A stretch of 64,000 nucleotides of DNA, from contig CM032123.1 of NCBI GenBank assembly GCA_018894105.1, positions 6,325,001 to 6,389,000 on the forward strand, read 5' to 3'. The stretch comes from Jacaranda mimosifolia (lineage: Eukaryota > Streptophyta > Magnoliopsida > Lamiales > Bignoniaceae). The notes under the pieces are model-generated. The model made no database searches. It had not been told where the DNA came from and was given only the letters and a program-made list of their open reading frames with translations. Of the stretch, positions 46,612 through 59,600 are shown one piece after another. The position numbers and the translations under genes are program-made. Position 1 is the first letter of the stretch. Each line of letters starts with the position of its first letter.

Positions 46612-48200
46612 CGTAATACCCCTAGATTCGTAAACACGAAAAAAATTTTAAAATGAATTTTATACATTAAATTAAAATTAAAATTAAAATTTTAAAGGAA
46701 GATGATGATATTAATTGATAGGGGTCAAAAGAATTGCATTTAAATTCCTACAGCCTCGATTAAATGTCAGGAAGTTTGAGGGGTTAGAAAATCAACTAAA
46801 AAGGACTTAATCGCAAAGATTTAAAAAGTTAGTGGGGCCAATGTAAGGCATTTAGGAAATTGAGAGGGAGCAATTAAAAATTAATTGTTAGGCTCAACTG
46901 AAAAGTTATGGGGTGAAATTGCAATTTTAAAAAGCTAAAAGAATACAAAACAAAGGGTCTTCACTTTTGTCCATTTTAGCATGCAATCACCGTCATCCTC
47001 TCTCTCTCATCGACCTCCCATCGACGCCGATGAACCAGAGAGCTAACCCCACTATTCTCTTCCTTTCAAGCGCAATAGTGCTAATTTTTCTCAAAAACTC
47101 TAGGTGAATTAGCGGCGGCTAACAGCAGTCTCAGTAAGTCTGGTAGCTCTGTTGACTAGGGCTCGGAAATGAATGGTTCAATCTGACGAGCTAAGAGAGT
47201 AGAACATAACAGTACCTTCTATTTCACAAATGGACCACCAACATAGAAGTAATTGGAGCGGAAAGGCGTGGCAAGAGAGTAGGACCGTCACTTGTTTGCT
47301 TCAATTAAACAATAATCGGCCGTCAAATTGCAAAAGTGATTGGAAGGTTGTGACTAGCACAACGAGACACACTGAGTGGAGCTGGCCGTGCACATCTCTG
47401 GTGGCCAATGGCGGCTTTAGCGGCCGAGAGTTAGAACCTTCGGGTCGACAATCCAGACTCATGTGGCTAGTTTTAGATTGTGAATTTACCTCAAACTCGG
47501 TTAATTTGGTAAAATTCCATTTAATCAAAAATATTTCCTTATTTAATTTGGTTAAATTGTTAAATTGGATTTCGATATAAATTTGAGTTAATTGGACTGA
47601 ATTGTGACATTAGACCGGAACGATTGGATATGATTTAGTTATAAAGTAACTTCTAGACCTAGATTGGATAATGAGAGACTAATTATTATGCAATCAAATT
47701 AATTGATACAATTGGGAAGTCAATTTATGAAATGATTGTGAAAATTTACTCGTATAGAGAAATTTATTAAATTCGTGGATAGAGGTCAAATTATTAGTCA
47801 TGAACTAAAGATATTAATTTAATTATTAGTTATGAATGCGGGATATAAGCCTGTAATTGAATAAAAGACATAATTAATATTAATTAAGCTAGAGCGACAC
47901 GGTAGGATGTTGAAACTGTGTAATGAGAATAAAAATTGACTATTACAAAGGAATGTAATTTATTAATTATGAACTAAGAACTTTGATTTGAGTATTAATA
48001 ATAAAATTAGAATGTGGGTCCAAAATTGATAAAATATGTCATTGACATTGTTTGACAAAATTGGCGCGCTTTGGAAGTCAAAATTTTAAATTGAGATTAG
48101 AACTAATCATTATAGTTAAATACGCTAACTTGGAGAAAATGGACTCAAACCTCAACAATAGAATAGAACTTTTAATCATCTAAACAATTTTATTATCAAG
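46612..48200 (+). mobile_element. LTR fragment, TGTAACACC-type, copy D
   Basis: CGTAATACCCCTAGATTCGT at 46612 corresponds to the TGTAACACCCCTA start of copies A-C. It is followed by GGGGTCAAAAG, GTGGGGCCAAT and a CCATTTTAGCATGCAATCACC-to-GC-rich segment in the order seen in copy A. The 3' half of the LTR is missing or too diverged, and the sequence runs into the gag remnant of copy C in opposite orientation. A 116-codon plus ORF at 47230-47580 shows no family motif. Confidence 0.5.
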
Positions 48201-48205
48201 CAAAC

Positions 48206-48683
48206 CTAATATCTAGATTTAAGTGGTTGGAGAGAAAAAAAAATGGTTATTATATTTGAATACCATGATGCGGATATCAGGATAAAATAAAAACTTGCAA
48301 AGATATAAGTGAATGAATATCGTAGCGACAATCTCATGGTGATCCACCCCCAAAGTCCCAAAAGTCTCCTCCATCTAGGCCAGTACCATGCAGAGTCTCT
48401 CAATCTATCCCTCAGCTATTCTTACCTTTTCACTTTCCCGCTCTACTTCATCCATAAGCCTTCTTATAGTGTCGTTTCGGACCTGAACCATTGATTCTAA
48501 ATGGTACGTCTCTGTTTTCCATTCCCTCAATGCCTCATTTAGGTCATAGAGTCGATCCTCATGGCTTTGGCATCGCATTAATAATCTTGCTCTTTTCTAC
48601 TCTAAGACTCTAATTCTCTCTTTTAGAGATTCTTTGCCTTCATCTTTCATAAGTTCCTTTCCTTCTCTATGTTCTCCCATCAT
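48206..48683 (-). pseudogene. Coiled-coil gag-like remnant of copy C
   Basis: It starts at ATG 48683, about 300 bases after the PBS. The frame encodes a highly charged helix (EGKESLKERIRVLE, LYDLNEALREWKTETYHLES, RRLMDEVERESEKVRI) interrupted by three stops. A charged coiled-coil N-terminus in this position is typical of a gag-like first ORF. Everything downstream of it (pol) is missing. Confidence 0.5.
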
Positions 48684-48985
48684 CTGGCAATATATAAGTT
48701 TATTTCATTAATACCATATTGGTCAAGTTTATTTCCAATTCTCTTAATCACATAAAAGTTTTTTAGTTACATATAAGATACCTAAGGTTCAATTCACAAT
48801 CTAAAGTCCAATGATTGATTTTGGAAAGCGAAGATTATAGATTGATCGGCCGTCTGAGGTATAATCTCCTACCTCCTAGTATCGAACACTATACCCAAGA
48901 ATTCATACCTTAACTAACCTTCCATCTTGCAGACTCGACATAAATCCTACTGATACTCATTTACTTAGGTCATTGTCAAACTTAA

Positions 48986-48997
48986 GCTCTGATACCA
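48986..48997 (-). other. Primer binding site of copy C (initiator Met tRNA type)
   Basis: The minus strand reads TGGTATCAGAGC six bases after the LTR end GGGGGTGCCA. This is the standard PBS complementary to the 3' end of plant initiator tRNA-Met. It proves that 49004-51715 is a 5' LTR. Confidence 0.9.
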
Positions 48998-49003
48998 CCT
49001 CTA

Positions 49004-51715
49004 TGGCACCCCCAGCCATGAATGAGTCCTAAGCTAAGGTGCCACCAATTCAAACTTAAAGAACAATTCAAAAGATAACTAAAGATGCCAAATTCCACCA
49101 AACAACCTCAAAAGATAGTAGCTTGACAATAAGCCCAGACGATCAACCCAAAGTATGCAAATATGTACATATCAAAAGTCTAAATCAAACTTAGCTACTT
49201 ACAAAACATCCACAAGCCTAAGTATCATGATTAGGGGTAATCTAGTCGAGTCTATATATATATACATACATATGACCTAATCTATTACAAAATACATCAA
49301 CACTCAGGCAAACCTTGAGCCCTCAACCTTCATCAAATTTTGTCTGGGAAAAGAATAAGAAACAATAGAAAGGGGTAAGTCCTACGGACTTAGTAAGGGG
49401 TGTGTACGACAAATAATAAACGAAAAACTGTTGAAAGTACAACAATCAATAAGTAAGGACTCAATAACGAGCATGTTATAATTTACAAAATGAAGTAATG
49501 ATATAACATAACACGTTATACAAAATTCAATAGACTGTTGGTAACTCCGACCTTATTGCTCCCAGAACATAACATAACTAGTTACATGGAGTACAAATAT
49601 AATATAACCAATTTCCCTTATTGCTCCATTACCCAAGCACTTGGCTTAGTAGACATGTGGAATGGTCGATCGGATGCTAGATCCCACCACCCCCAGACAG
49701 CTACATCCAACTATCTGCAAGTTAGGATCTTAAATGGGTACTAGTTGGGAGACCAGCCACCATCGGTCCATAGTACCCATTCATCTTTCTGGACCTAGTC
49801 CCGGCCCAACCCACCCCATGGCATCTCTACGGTGACTTAAAGATAATGCCAACAGGTAAAACACATTTCAAAATGCTGACCAAAAGCATATACATCATAC
49901 TGAACTAAATGGTATAATCCACAAAACATTGGCCGGCAAGGCCACATAAACATCATGCAGAACGAATTAACTAGGAGTATGAAATGAAATTGGTCAGCAA
50001 GACCCAAAATATCATCATATATAGGGGAAAGCTGGCAAGACTATAGGGTATATGGGACAGAAAAACAAATAACATAATAGGAGTTCTGGGCACCATAATG
50101 AGTACAATCAAATTCAACAAATGGACATAGGAAATTCAAACATCGAAGATCATTCAATTCCTAGAAGAAAGATAGGCTTTACCCTCACCATGATTCCCAC
50201 AAAAAATGCTATCCTTGTCCTACTGCCTTGCAAATCCTGACTCCTCATCACCACATATTTCAAAAGAACGTACTTCATGTCAAAATGCTTGTATTGTTCC
50301 TTAAATAATAATTAAACCGTTTATATCCTAATATCGATTGTTCCAATTAATACAATGTTTTAGGGGCTCGGTTTCAAAAATACCATAAGGGTAACATGCT
50401 AATTATGCTAATAACGATATAATATTTACGAGGACTTTATTTGTTCCGGTCGATAATCATTTCCTATGCCAATATTTCCTAATTTAACAATTTAAGTCCT
50501 ATATCAACAATTTAGTCGAAACGCGATAATCAACTCATATTCCTGTTGATATTTGGTCCTTGCAATGTCACACAAAAGTCGAATATAAAATTACAATGAT
50601 TAAATCTAGTTAATGATAATCCAATCTTTGATAATTCGGCTGCATACATTATTATACACAAGATTAGGATTTTAGTTATCTAAACTAACTTAATTAATCA
50701 AGGATTATATATATTTTACAAATTTGGGTCCACCTAACATTATATATATAACCATGCATCCCATTGTCTCGATTAGAAACATACTCTTCCCAAATCATTT
50801 CAAAATACAGGAATTCATAAGGTAACAAGAACAACATAAACCAATTGGTAGCAATCCCCGATTCCAAATGAATTTTACCAAAGAGCTTATTTTCGGAGTC
50901 CAATCACCACAAAACAACACCATGCATGCGATCACTACAACTAGGCAAAGATTCTATCTCAGGACCGTCGCGCCGCAGCCGGAGTTGCTAACTACCACCA
51001 CCGATCGATGCGTCTCAACGCATATAATAAAATGCCCAAATCAATTTCTAGTTTCGCCGTCAAACTAGCCGTCAATTGGAGCTTGAATCTCACTGCTCCG
51101 CCACCACCGCAGTTGCCCGTTTTGCGAAATTCTGTTGCCACCGGTGGTTAATGCCAAAAATTGAGGACACCAAGTTGTTCTCTGAGCTAAGCCTTACAAA
51201 ACCCACCTTCCAGACATAAGCAAAACCTACCTTCTAGACATAAGCTTCCACCATCGAGCTGCCGCGTCCGCCACCCACTACCGCTGCCCAATTTTCAACT
51301 TCAATTTTTCGATGGTCCGCCAGCTAAATTGGAGTGCATGTGGCATGGTTGTGTTCACGGCAACGAGAGAAAGCTCGTGATCGGTTTGGTTTTGAGGTTT
51401 CACCATCATCAAAAGGAATTCGCCAAAGAGAAAAGGGGGGTTGCACGCAGGAAATTGAATAAAATGGTGGGGGGAGGGAATTTGCTATTTAAAGGGCAAT
51501 TTTCCATAATTACATATTGACCCCCAAAATTTTTCCTCAGCTTTCGATTTAATCCCTCAACTAATAGGCCCTACGTGGACCAGTTGACCCAAAATATTTA
51601 TAAATTGACCCCAAAAACATTCAAATTTCTTACAATTAAATCCTTTTCTATTTACGTTTTGACCCTCAATTTTTTTTTAATAAATTTTACCAATTAAATT
51701 TTTAGGGGTGTTACA
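49004..51715 (-). mobile_element. 5' LTR of TGTAACACC-type retrotransposon, copy C
   Basis: 2712 bp on the minus strand, starting TGTAACACCCCTAAAAATTT at 51715 and ending GGCTGGGGGTGCCA at 49004. The start matches copy A over the first 60 or more bases, including GAGGGTCAAAACGTAAA. An internal block near 49680-49740 also matches copy A. Loose GGC.GGCAAGGCC / GGTCAGCAAGACC repeats near 49930-50050 parallel copy A's 44-bp array. The retained PBS and gag remnant show it once belonged to a full element. Confidence 0.85.
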
Positions 51716-53689
51716 TAAAGAATAATTTTACATTGGCTGAGGATCTATCAATTTTTTTATTTAAATTATTTGAGATAATCTCTTTTAATATGTAAAACAT
51801 TTTTAGACAAAAATTAATTGTACATAATTTGATCTAGAGTTTATGATAGGTACGAAAGATTACTTCCTACAACTTTTATAATCTTTCAGTTTTATTTTTA
51901 TATTGTCTTAATTTTTAAAATATTTTATTTTTTCAACAACATAATAATAGAGAACTTATTCTCAATTTTTGAAACAAAGTTCTTGGCACATAAATATACC
52001 TTTGAATTGGTATAATTGAAATTTTTGAAAGCTTAATAAATAAACATTAAAATTGTCAATAACGTTAATTTTTACATGCTTTAGTATTTTTATTTGCATT
52101 TTTTTCATTATTTATATCATACACATTTTTATTCTCATATTTTTTGCTTAACAGGAATTTAAAAAAGAATATTTCGTGTAGCATAATATTCGAAAGAAGT
52201 ATATCCTTGTTGGAGTAGTCTATGGTGCATTCATGATTGTACATACCTCATGTGAGGTATGTATAAATGTATTTAATTTGAACCATTGGATTTAAATTGT
52301 GAAATCATAACCTTTCTTTTCGATGATTAGTTGGCAACATACTAAAGTACATTTAACCTGCTACCTGTACAAACAATTGATCGTGAATTTGCTTGTATGT
52401 TGATGGTGCATTATAATAAAATAATTGCTACCAATAATAAATTTTTATTTATTTTGAGCTCCATCCCACTAAATGGCTCCATATATATTTTGGGCCTATT
52501 AAATTGAATTTTCCTTTAAATGCTTTTTCATTATTAATCCCAAAAAGTATAGGATTGGCATATTTTATTTATTATACTTCTATATATTATCTTTTAATTT
52601 CAATTCATATTATATTTTAATATTATTGAATGTATTTTTATTTTTAAATCAATGATAAATTGATTGAATTTTCAATAGAAATGTCAAATAATTACATATG
52701 ATATTCATTAATATACTTAAAAAATTATGTTAGGAAGTTATTTTAGGAAAGGTACTAGAATTTATTCTTAATTGAAATTCGTCAAATCAATTCAAAATTC
52801 TAGGTATATTATAATACTTTGTATTAATATGTTGGCTAACAAGAATCCATATTTATATTTTAATAGAGAATTTATTTTTGTATCAGATAAATTTTACGAA
52901 TAAAAAATCAATAAAAAATTAAATGATAAATGATAAAGTTGCTCTTTATTAAAATTATACTGAAAATATATATATACATGCGCATATATAAATATGCATA
53001 TATATATGTATGTATATTATACATTATATATACATAGGTACATATATATTTATAAATATAACCCTACCCATGACCCCCAGATCCTAGCAGACTGCGGAAG
53101 TGTGGGTGGGTGGGGTAATGATGGGGCGGTTGGAAGTTTTTTTTGTTTTGTTTTGTTTTTTTTCAACTAATTAATTTATTTACTTTTTGATGAAAAATAA
53201 ATTTAATTAAGTTAAATATATTTATTTATTAATATTATTAAGCATGTAACTAAAATTATTAAAATTATATAATCTGAAATAATAAATATAAAATTTTCTT
53301 GTTTTAATTTTTTTTTTTTTTACTGATTAACTAGATTTAGTTAAATTATTTTAAATATGTCTATCTTATATTATTGAGTATACAAGTTAAAATTATATTG
53401 TAGAACGATAGTTTTAGATTCTTCTATTTTTTTAATTTTAGATCTTAATTAAATTTATTCATATTATTTTGGACATATTTATTATTTAACAATATAGAGT
53501 ATATAATTCAATTTTTTTAAAATTATATTATTTAAGCTAATTGTTTTTTATTTTTAATTTTAATTTTTTTTGGAACATATTTATCAAGAATTAAATGTAT
53601 TAAAAATTTAAAATGCAAAACAATGACTTGTTGTGAAATTAACGATGACTTGTTGCAAAAAATGTGTCATTTAATTTGAGGATACCTCA
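51716..53689. other. AT-rich region, no gene recognised
   Basis: Contains a near-perfect palindrome TACATACCTCA-TG-TGAGGTATGTA at about 52238-52261, TATATA tracts at 52960-53060, and a G-rich patch at 53090-53125. No ORF or complete TIR element is supported. Confidence 0.4.
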
Positions 53690-53937
53690 TATGAGTGAAG
53701 TACAATGCTACCTCACCGTAGATATGTCCATCCTTGTTTGGTTGCAAACTCCTAGTTTGTTTTCCAACTCCCAAAACTTAAACAAACACTACACATTCCC
53801 CAAACCCACTCTCAAAATACAAAATTTATTCCCAAAAAATCCCTACTATTCCCAATTCCACACCATTTCCCAAGGCACCCCACATTCTTTCATTATTATA
53901 AATATATACACATACTACCACTCATATAATCTATATA
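53690..53937 (+). repeat. MITE-like repeat, family M, copy 3 left half
   Basis: Contains CTTGTTTGGTTGCAAACTCC near the left end and CACATTCCCCAAACCCACTC, like copy 2. The homologous sequence continues at 62469 on the far side of the CACTA element. The right half ends near CACAACCAAACAAATTC at 62700, the inverted partner of this left end. Confidence 0.6.
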
Positions 53938-54159
53938 CACTACTACAATAATAATATATGTAGGCAAATTTTTTTGCCTCTAAATGCCTAAAAATTGCCT
54001 CTAATATGTACGCAGGTAATTTGGTATAAAAGCCTCCATAGCCGCAGTCGCGAAAAATATAGAGACAATTATATGAATTGCCTCTATATGAAACTAATGG
54101 AGGCATTTTTTCTCCATTTAGGGGCTATTATTAAAGCCTCCATTTCTTATTTTTGAGGG

Positions 54160-55865
54160 CTTTAAATTAGGGGTGTACATTCAGTTTTAACCGATCGAAC
54201 TGAACGATTCAGTCAGTTATCCGAAAATTTCAATTTTTTGCAATGTAGAACCGAAACCGAACTGTTTTTTTGTTTTTTTTGGTTTTTTTCAATTTTTTCA
54301 GTTTCAGTTAAAACCAAACTGGAAAAAAAAAAAAAAAGAAAGAAAGAAAGAAAGAAAGAAAGAAAAAACTTATTTTTTTACCAAGAAAGTGTTATAAAAG
54401 TTTGTTTGACAAAAGTAAGTTAGTTTAATTAAAAATTTGAATTGGGTAACTTATTCTTTTAGAACCAAAAAAATTATTTGATAAAAGTATATTGATTAAA
54501 ATATTTATTTTTAGGTGAAAAAATTGATTTAGATTACTTTTTTTTCTATATTGAAAATATTTTTTTTGATAAAATTATAATTTATCTATTCTAAACAAAT
54601 ACATTTAAAATATTATAAATTTAAGAAGATAAATAAATATTTTAATTATTTTATGTTATAAAAATTTTAGTATACACATTGAGTATGCTAAAATTGCTAG
54701 CTTATAATCGCCAAAGCAGATGCACGCAATTTTGTATATTTAAATCTTAATTGCTAAGATCGAATAGCGAATTAAATCTTAAACTCAATCTACTAAAGTT
54801 AAATAGCTAATTGATCCAATGACATCATAATATAGATTGTGGATTTGTAAATTTTGTAAAAAATACAATTATAACCTTATTAAATCATCATTTCTAAAAG
54901 ATAATTATGAAATATTGATAAAATTTGTATTCAAACTATCTTTTTTATGTTGAATTCTCTAATGTATCCTTCAAACTATATTGTCAATTTTTGTTGTTGA
55001 AATAATTAAAAGGACAAATTATGTAAATGAACAAAAATAACTTCTATTTTAGATACAAAGCGGTCTTTGGTTTTATAATAATATAAATAAAATCTTTATT
55101 GGTCAGCAGATACAATATACTACTCGTACTACCACAGGAATAGCCGAATAGGATTCAATCCCTTATCCTTTTGTTTGCAATTTAAGTTGAAATTTTAATT
55201 TTGCTCATCAACATACCCTATAATATATATAAGTTTAATTAATTAATTAATTTGCTTTTAATATAACATTTTTTGCTGTTTAAATCATAATCATTTATTT
55301 TTTTATATGTAATGTGTATTAGTTCATATAATAAAAAAATTATACAATTGTACCATTTGAGTTTAGAAAAAAATATCATTTTTTTATCTCTTTGTATTAT
55401 AACTATTCATGTTTTTATATATCTATATTATTTATAAAACATAGGGTTTTTAATAACTATTTTGATATATTATTTACTTCTTTTTTTCTCAATTATTTCA
55501 CTTTATCAAAAAAAAAATTATTTATCCCAAAAATTTTAAAATACATTAACATTTACATTATTTAAAAATTTATATTTATTTATCTTAGACTTAAAATATT
55601 TAATAAAAAATGTGAAATAAAACTTAAACTAGTAGTGATTGAATAATAAAATTTTGTACATAAAAAAAAAAAATGTTTTGGTTTTTTCGGTTCGGTTAAC
55701 CGAACTGAACCGGTTTTTTTGGTTTTTCGGTTCGGTTTCGGTTAACTGAATAAAAAAAAACAAAAATCAATTTTTTTTTAAATGAAAAACCGAACCAAAT
55801 AGTTCGGTTCGATTTTCGATCGGTTCGGTCGGTTTCAATTTTTTTTTAACACCCCCACTTTAAAT
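54160..55865. mobile_element. hAT-type element nested in CACTA 1, 8-bp TSD
   Basis: The body is 54168-55857 (1690 bp), starting TAGGGGTGTACATTCAG and ending TTAACACCCCCA. It is flanked by a perfect CTTTAAAT repeat at 54160-54167 and 55858-55865. Ends are rich in GGTTCGGTTAACCGAACTGA-type palindromes; the interior is AT-rich with no transposase. Confidence 0.9.
54330..54366 (+). repeat. (GAAA)n microsatellite
   Basis: About seven GAAA units next to a poly-A run, inside the hAT element. Confidence 0.9.
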
Positions 55866-56295
55866 AGAAAAAAGCCTCCAAATCCTACATCAAAAAAGGC
55901 ATTTATCAATCAAGTGCCTCGAAAGGAAAAACATAGATATGCATTCAACCATACCCTACAAACATTAAACAACATATTTCTAATAACCATACAATTGTAA
56001 CTTTTATCAACCAATACAGCCCAATGGTCGAAATATCTCCAGAAGAATTCAATCAACATTTATTTCAACTCACAATATTCATTTTCAAAGAACGATCTTA
56101 CAATTTATCTACATTTAGTAAAGAATACGCACCTTGACTCTTTGTAAGTAAAACCAAAATTCTCTCCAAAGTAATACCCCATGCCTAATACTGGATTTGC
56201 AACCCTTTTATTCAATCAATCCAAGCATAAATCTAACAATTTTAGGAAAAGGAAAGCTACCTTCATACCCCCATTAGTCTAGTATCTCCATCTTG

Positions 56296-56342
56296 TCATT
56301 TTACAGCCTCAGTCTTTTCAGCCACATCAGCTGCTGCAGATC
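56296..56342 (-). pseudogene. Putative last exon of the captured L21-like gene
   Basis: After the acceptor TTATTTAACTGCAG, a 47-base exon reads SAAADVAEKTEAVK and TGA. An Ala/Glu-rich short C-terminal tail suits a plastid- or organelle-type ribosomal protein, but the tail alone is not diagnostic. It is linked to the L21 exon at 56562 only by position and strand. The intervening conserved exon of L21 was not found. Confidence 0.35.
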
Positions 56343-56561
56343 CTGCAGTTAAATAAGCAGAAATTTATGGAGTAGAATAAACATATTATCATATCAAAAG
56401 CTACTAGCCATGAGCCATGCCACCACAGTCAAGGAAAACAGAGGAAAAACTCAATATTTGTTATGTTTAAGACGATTCATATAGCATCCAATAATAAAGA
56501 CAAAGGCCCAAAACAATGGAGAGAAGGGGAAGAAATCTAATTGAGTTTTAGCATCAATTAC

Positions 56562-56636
56562 CTATTGATGACCTTTTGCTCTTCTATATTTCTTCCTTCT
56601 CTTTTTCTTGAAAATGATCATTTTTGCATCTAATGC
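56562..56636 (-). pseudogene. Exon fragment resembling organellar-type ribosomal protein L21
   Basis: A 75-base exon between a CTTTTGCTTGAAG acceptor and a GTAATTGATG donor encodes ALDAKMIIFKKKRRKKYRRA followed by KGHQ and a stop. The K-K-R-R-K-.-Y-R-R-.-.-G-H signature is the most conserved part of bacterial and organellar L21, where it binds 23S rRNA. The family has GHRQ here. This copy reads GHQ-stop, with the last codon TAG, a one-base change from CAG, right at the splice site. The neighbouring conserved exons are absent. Probably a captured, now non-functional fragment. Confidence 0.72.
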
Positions 56637-59600
56637 CTTCAAGCAAAAGAAATAAGAGAAATTGAAATTATAAGAAACAAGTTAGTTGAAACAGCAAGTC
56701 CTAGATAAGTTGAAACAACTAACTAAATAATATGCAATATGATAAGTATTAAAAGCTAAAAATCTTGTGATGTCTTTCTTAACAAAGCATCAATATGCTA
56801 ATTAATTAGTAAAAAGATTAAAGAGTTTGATTGTGCACCATAGCAAAGGGAGTCATTATTTTGGGATGGGGGTTTATATATTTTGGAAGAAATAACATTT
56901 GAGATCTAATTCAATTGCAAAACAGGGCAGAAAAGTCCAAAGCCAACGAAGTAGAAAACCTGGACAACTAAACATAATGTTGGTACAGTACCAAGCACCA
57001 CTAGCACTTCCAAAATTTAAGATCAGATTAACACTCAAGAGGAAAGTGGATATATTCCCTTTTATGTAAACCATGTCATCTTTTGTAGTTGCAAGTCTAG
57101 TGATAGATCACATTCTGCCCATTAATATGGTTAAAACAGGGACAGTAAACTTACTCCAACCAAAACATACTTGTCTGTGGGATCTACGGCTGGAAGGATA
57201 CCTCTGTATAAACACCATCCACAATCAGATCAAAAGCTATCAACGGAAATGCTAATAATCAGTAGGAATGACGAACACAATTGTTATGGAGTGATAGATA
57301 TGAAAATTCATAGAGAATATGCCAACAAAGATTATCTGGCAGGAATCACAAATACAACTGTGTTGGGAAAACTTGAAAGACACACTTAAACTAGAGATTT
57401 TCCTTTGAAAACGACTGGAGGTGCAACCGCGGCAAAGATACAGAAGCCAATGTGAAGCTGTGATGGCAGTTGACGACAAATTGTCATATATCAGTTGGGG
57501 GACAGAAAATTCATAAGAGTAGTTTAGGAACCTTACCAAGTAAAACAAGAAAAACCACCCAAACTTCAGAGCACTTTCATTCCTGCAATACATATGGATG
57601 TTAACTATACGAAAATGGACAGCTCTTTATCTGTTCTCATTATCTATTGTGGCTGATTAGATAACAATTTCAAGCATTAAAGAAGGTTATAGTCAGCACT
57701 ACTTTATCTCCCCACATCACAAGCATATTGAAGAGAATATTAGAAGAGGAGTTCTGTAGAAATAACTGCTATTCAAAATTAATGGCTTCTCCACTTATTG
57801 AGAATATAGAATTTCAGCAAACGGCAGGGATTTTCTAGTTGTTCTTGTTCCCTCAACTAAATGCTGAATGCCAAATGGCATATTCCAGGTTTATACCCTT
57901 TACAAACATGGTTCCACGTGATTTATGCTATTGCATACAACTTTACAAATATTTACAGATTGTTCATATTTACAAATATTTAAACATATAGAAAACAAAG
58001 TTTTCAATTCATAACTCAAGAGTATGATATATTATTGAGCTCTGTCATTATCGAACAACTATATAAAAGATTGAATAATCAAACATAAAATACACTTTCA
58101 CTAACTAATTATAGCCTATCGGTCCTTATTCAAAGAACTTTTTTTTTTTAAAAAAGAATTTATATTGAATGAATATCAATTAATAATAAATAGCTAAGAT
58201 AAAAATGTGAAACATATAATGGGATTTTTGTTGGTTCATATTTTTACTCTCTCTGTATGTAGAAAGTGTTTCATGAACTTATAAACTCCTCAAAACATTT
58301 TATAAGATGTTTATGAACTTAAGATATTAGAAAGTGTTCAATATATTTTTTTTAAAAAGGAGGTTATAAAATCCCAAAATAAAATGTTAGGATCTTATAA
58401 GTTTTTTTAAGAAAAACTAAAGATTATCCTAAGCTATTTTTCAGGATCTTAACAAGTACCTTTAATTTTAATCATTTTGATTACAAAATGCTATCACTAG
58501 CATTTTATACGTTCTAAAATCTTATTTTATCCAAACACTTTAATAATTTATTTTGTAAAATAAGATCCAACTTCTCATAAGTTTCTAAAACAAATTATAA
58601 AACATATAAATTTTTAAAAAAAAATTTAGTTAAACATCCTCGTACCTCCTACTATTTATATTGAGAGAGAGAGAGGAGTACAAAATCCTTTCCAGTTTCC
58701 CGTGACTTGGAAGTGAGAACAAGTATGTTCACTCAACTTATTCTATATCTTATTTTCTTCTTGTCTTTTTGATTGAAGGGATAAAATGTTTCATAGATAA
58801 GTTCATATTTTGGACATCATTTTTGGTGGGTCCAAAATCCTTGCACACGTATATTTCTATGAGTTTAGAGAAATGCTAACTCTTAGGATGACTAAATGCT
58901 TTATATAATATATACTGACAACAATGAATAAATATGAATAGGAGTATTATGTATGTCTTATAAATAAATGAGTCCTACATAAATAATCTTTATTTAAAAA
59001 TTTACTTGTATGTTATGATCAATAGAAAACCTCGTTAGTGTATGATTTCAGTAGGTCCATTGACCAACCCTGGGATGCTCCTATACATTAGTTCATTCCT
59101 CATCTATGCTAATCCATTGTACCCATTATCAAACCCACAAGTTTGCTCACCTATGGGCAGGGTTTATGGGGTGGCTGACACAGGACCCACCCTGCCCCCA
59201 ATGTTTTATTTTTGTATTTATCTTTTATGAGAATTAATTTAAAATAATCAAGATCTTAAGAAGAACCAGGACTATTGAATGACATTTTAATTATTCAACT
59301 ATGATACTATTATAGTTTGGAATATGAACAACAATCAATCAAAATGAAGATTTGACACAAGTAATGTAGATAGTACATAAAATAAACACAACTTAGCTAA
59401 CATGAAAGTTGATACTGAAAATAGAAGAAAGATAGTGAACTAACCCACAAAGAGAAATGTTGGATTTGCTGGATGTAGAGGGAGTCTTCACTCTTCTCTA
59501 AGTACTTGAGGCTGCATATTGCAAATTATGTGTTCAGAACAAAGAAGCATAAAGTTTGTCAACATAAATCATGAAAAAGAACAGGATATCTAACAGGATA

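Noticed and set aside
52238..52261. Palindrome as an operator or MITE end
   Set aside because: A single short palindrome in AT-rich DNA with no TIR partner or TSD. Noted only within the region entry.
57252..57593. 113-codon minus-strand ORF in CACTA 1
   Set aside because: Aromatic/Ser-rich composition with no motif, and the frame crosses probable intron sequence.
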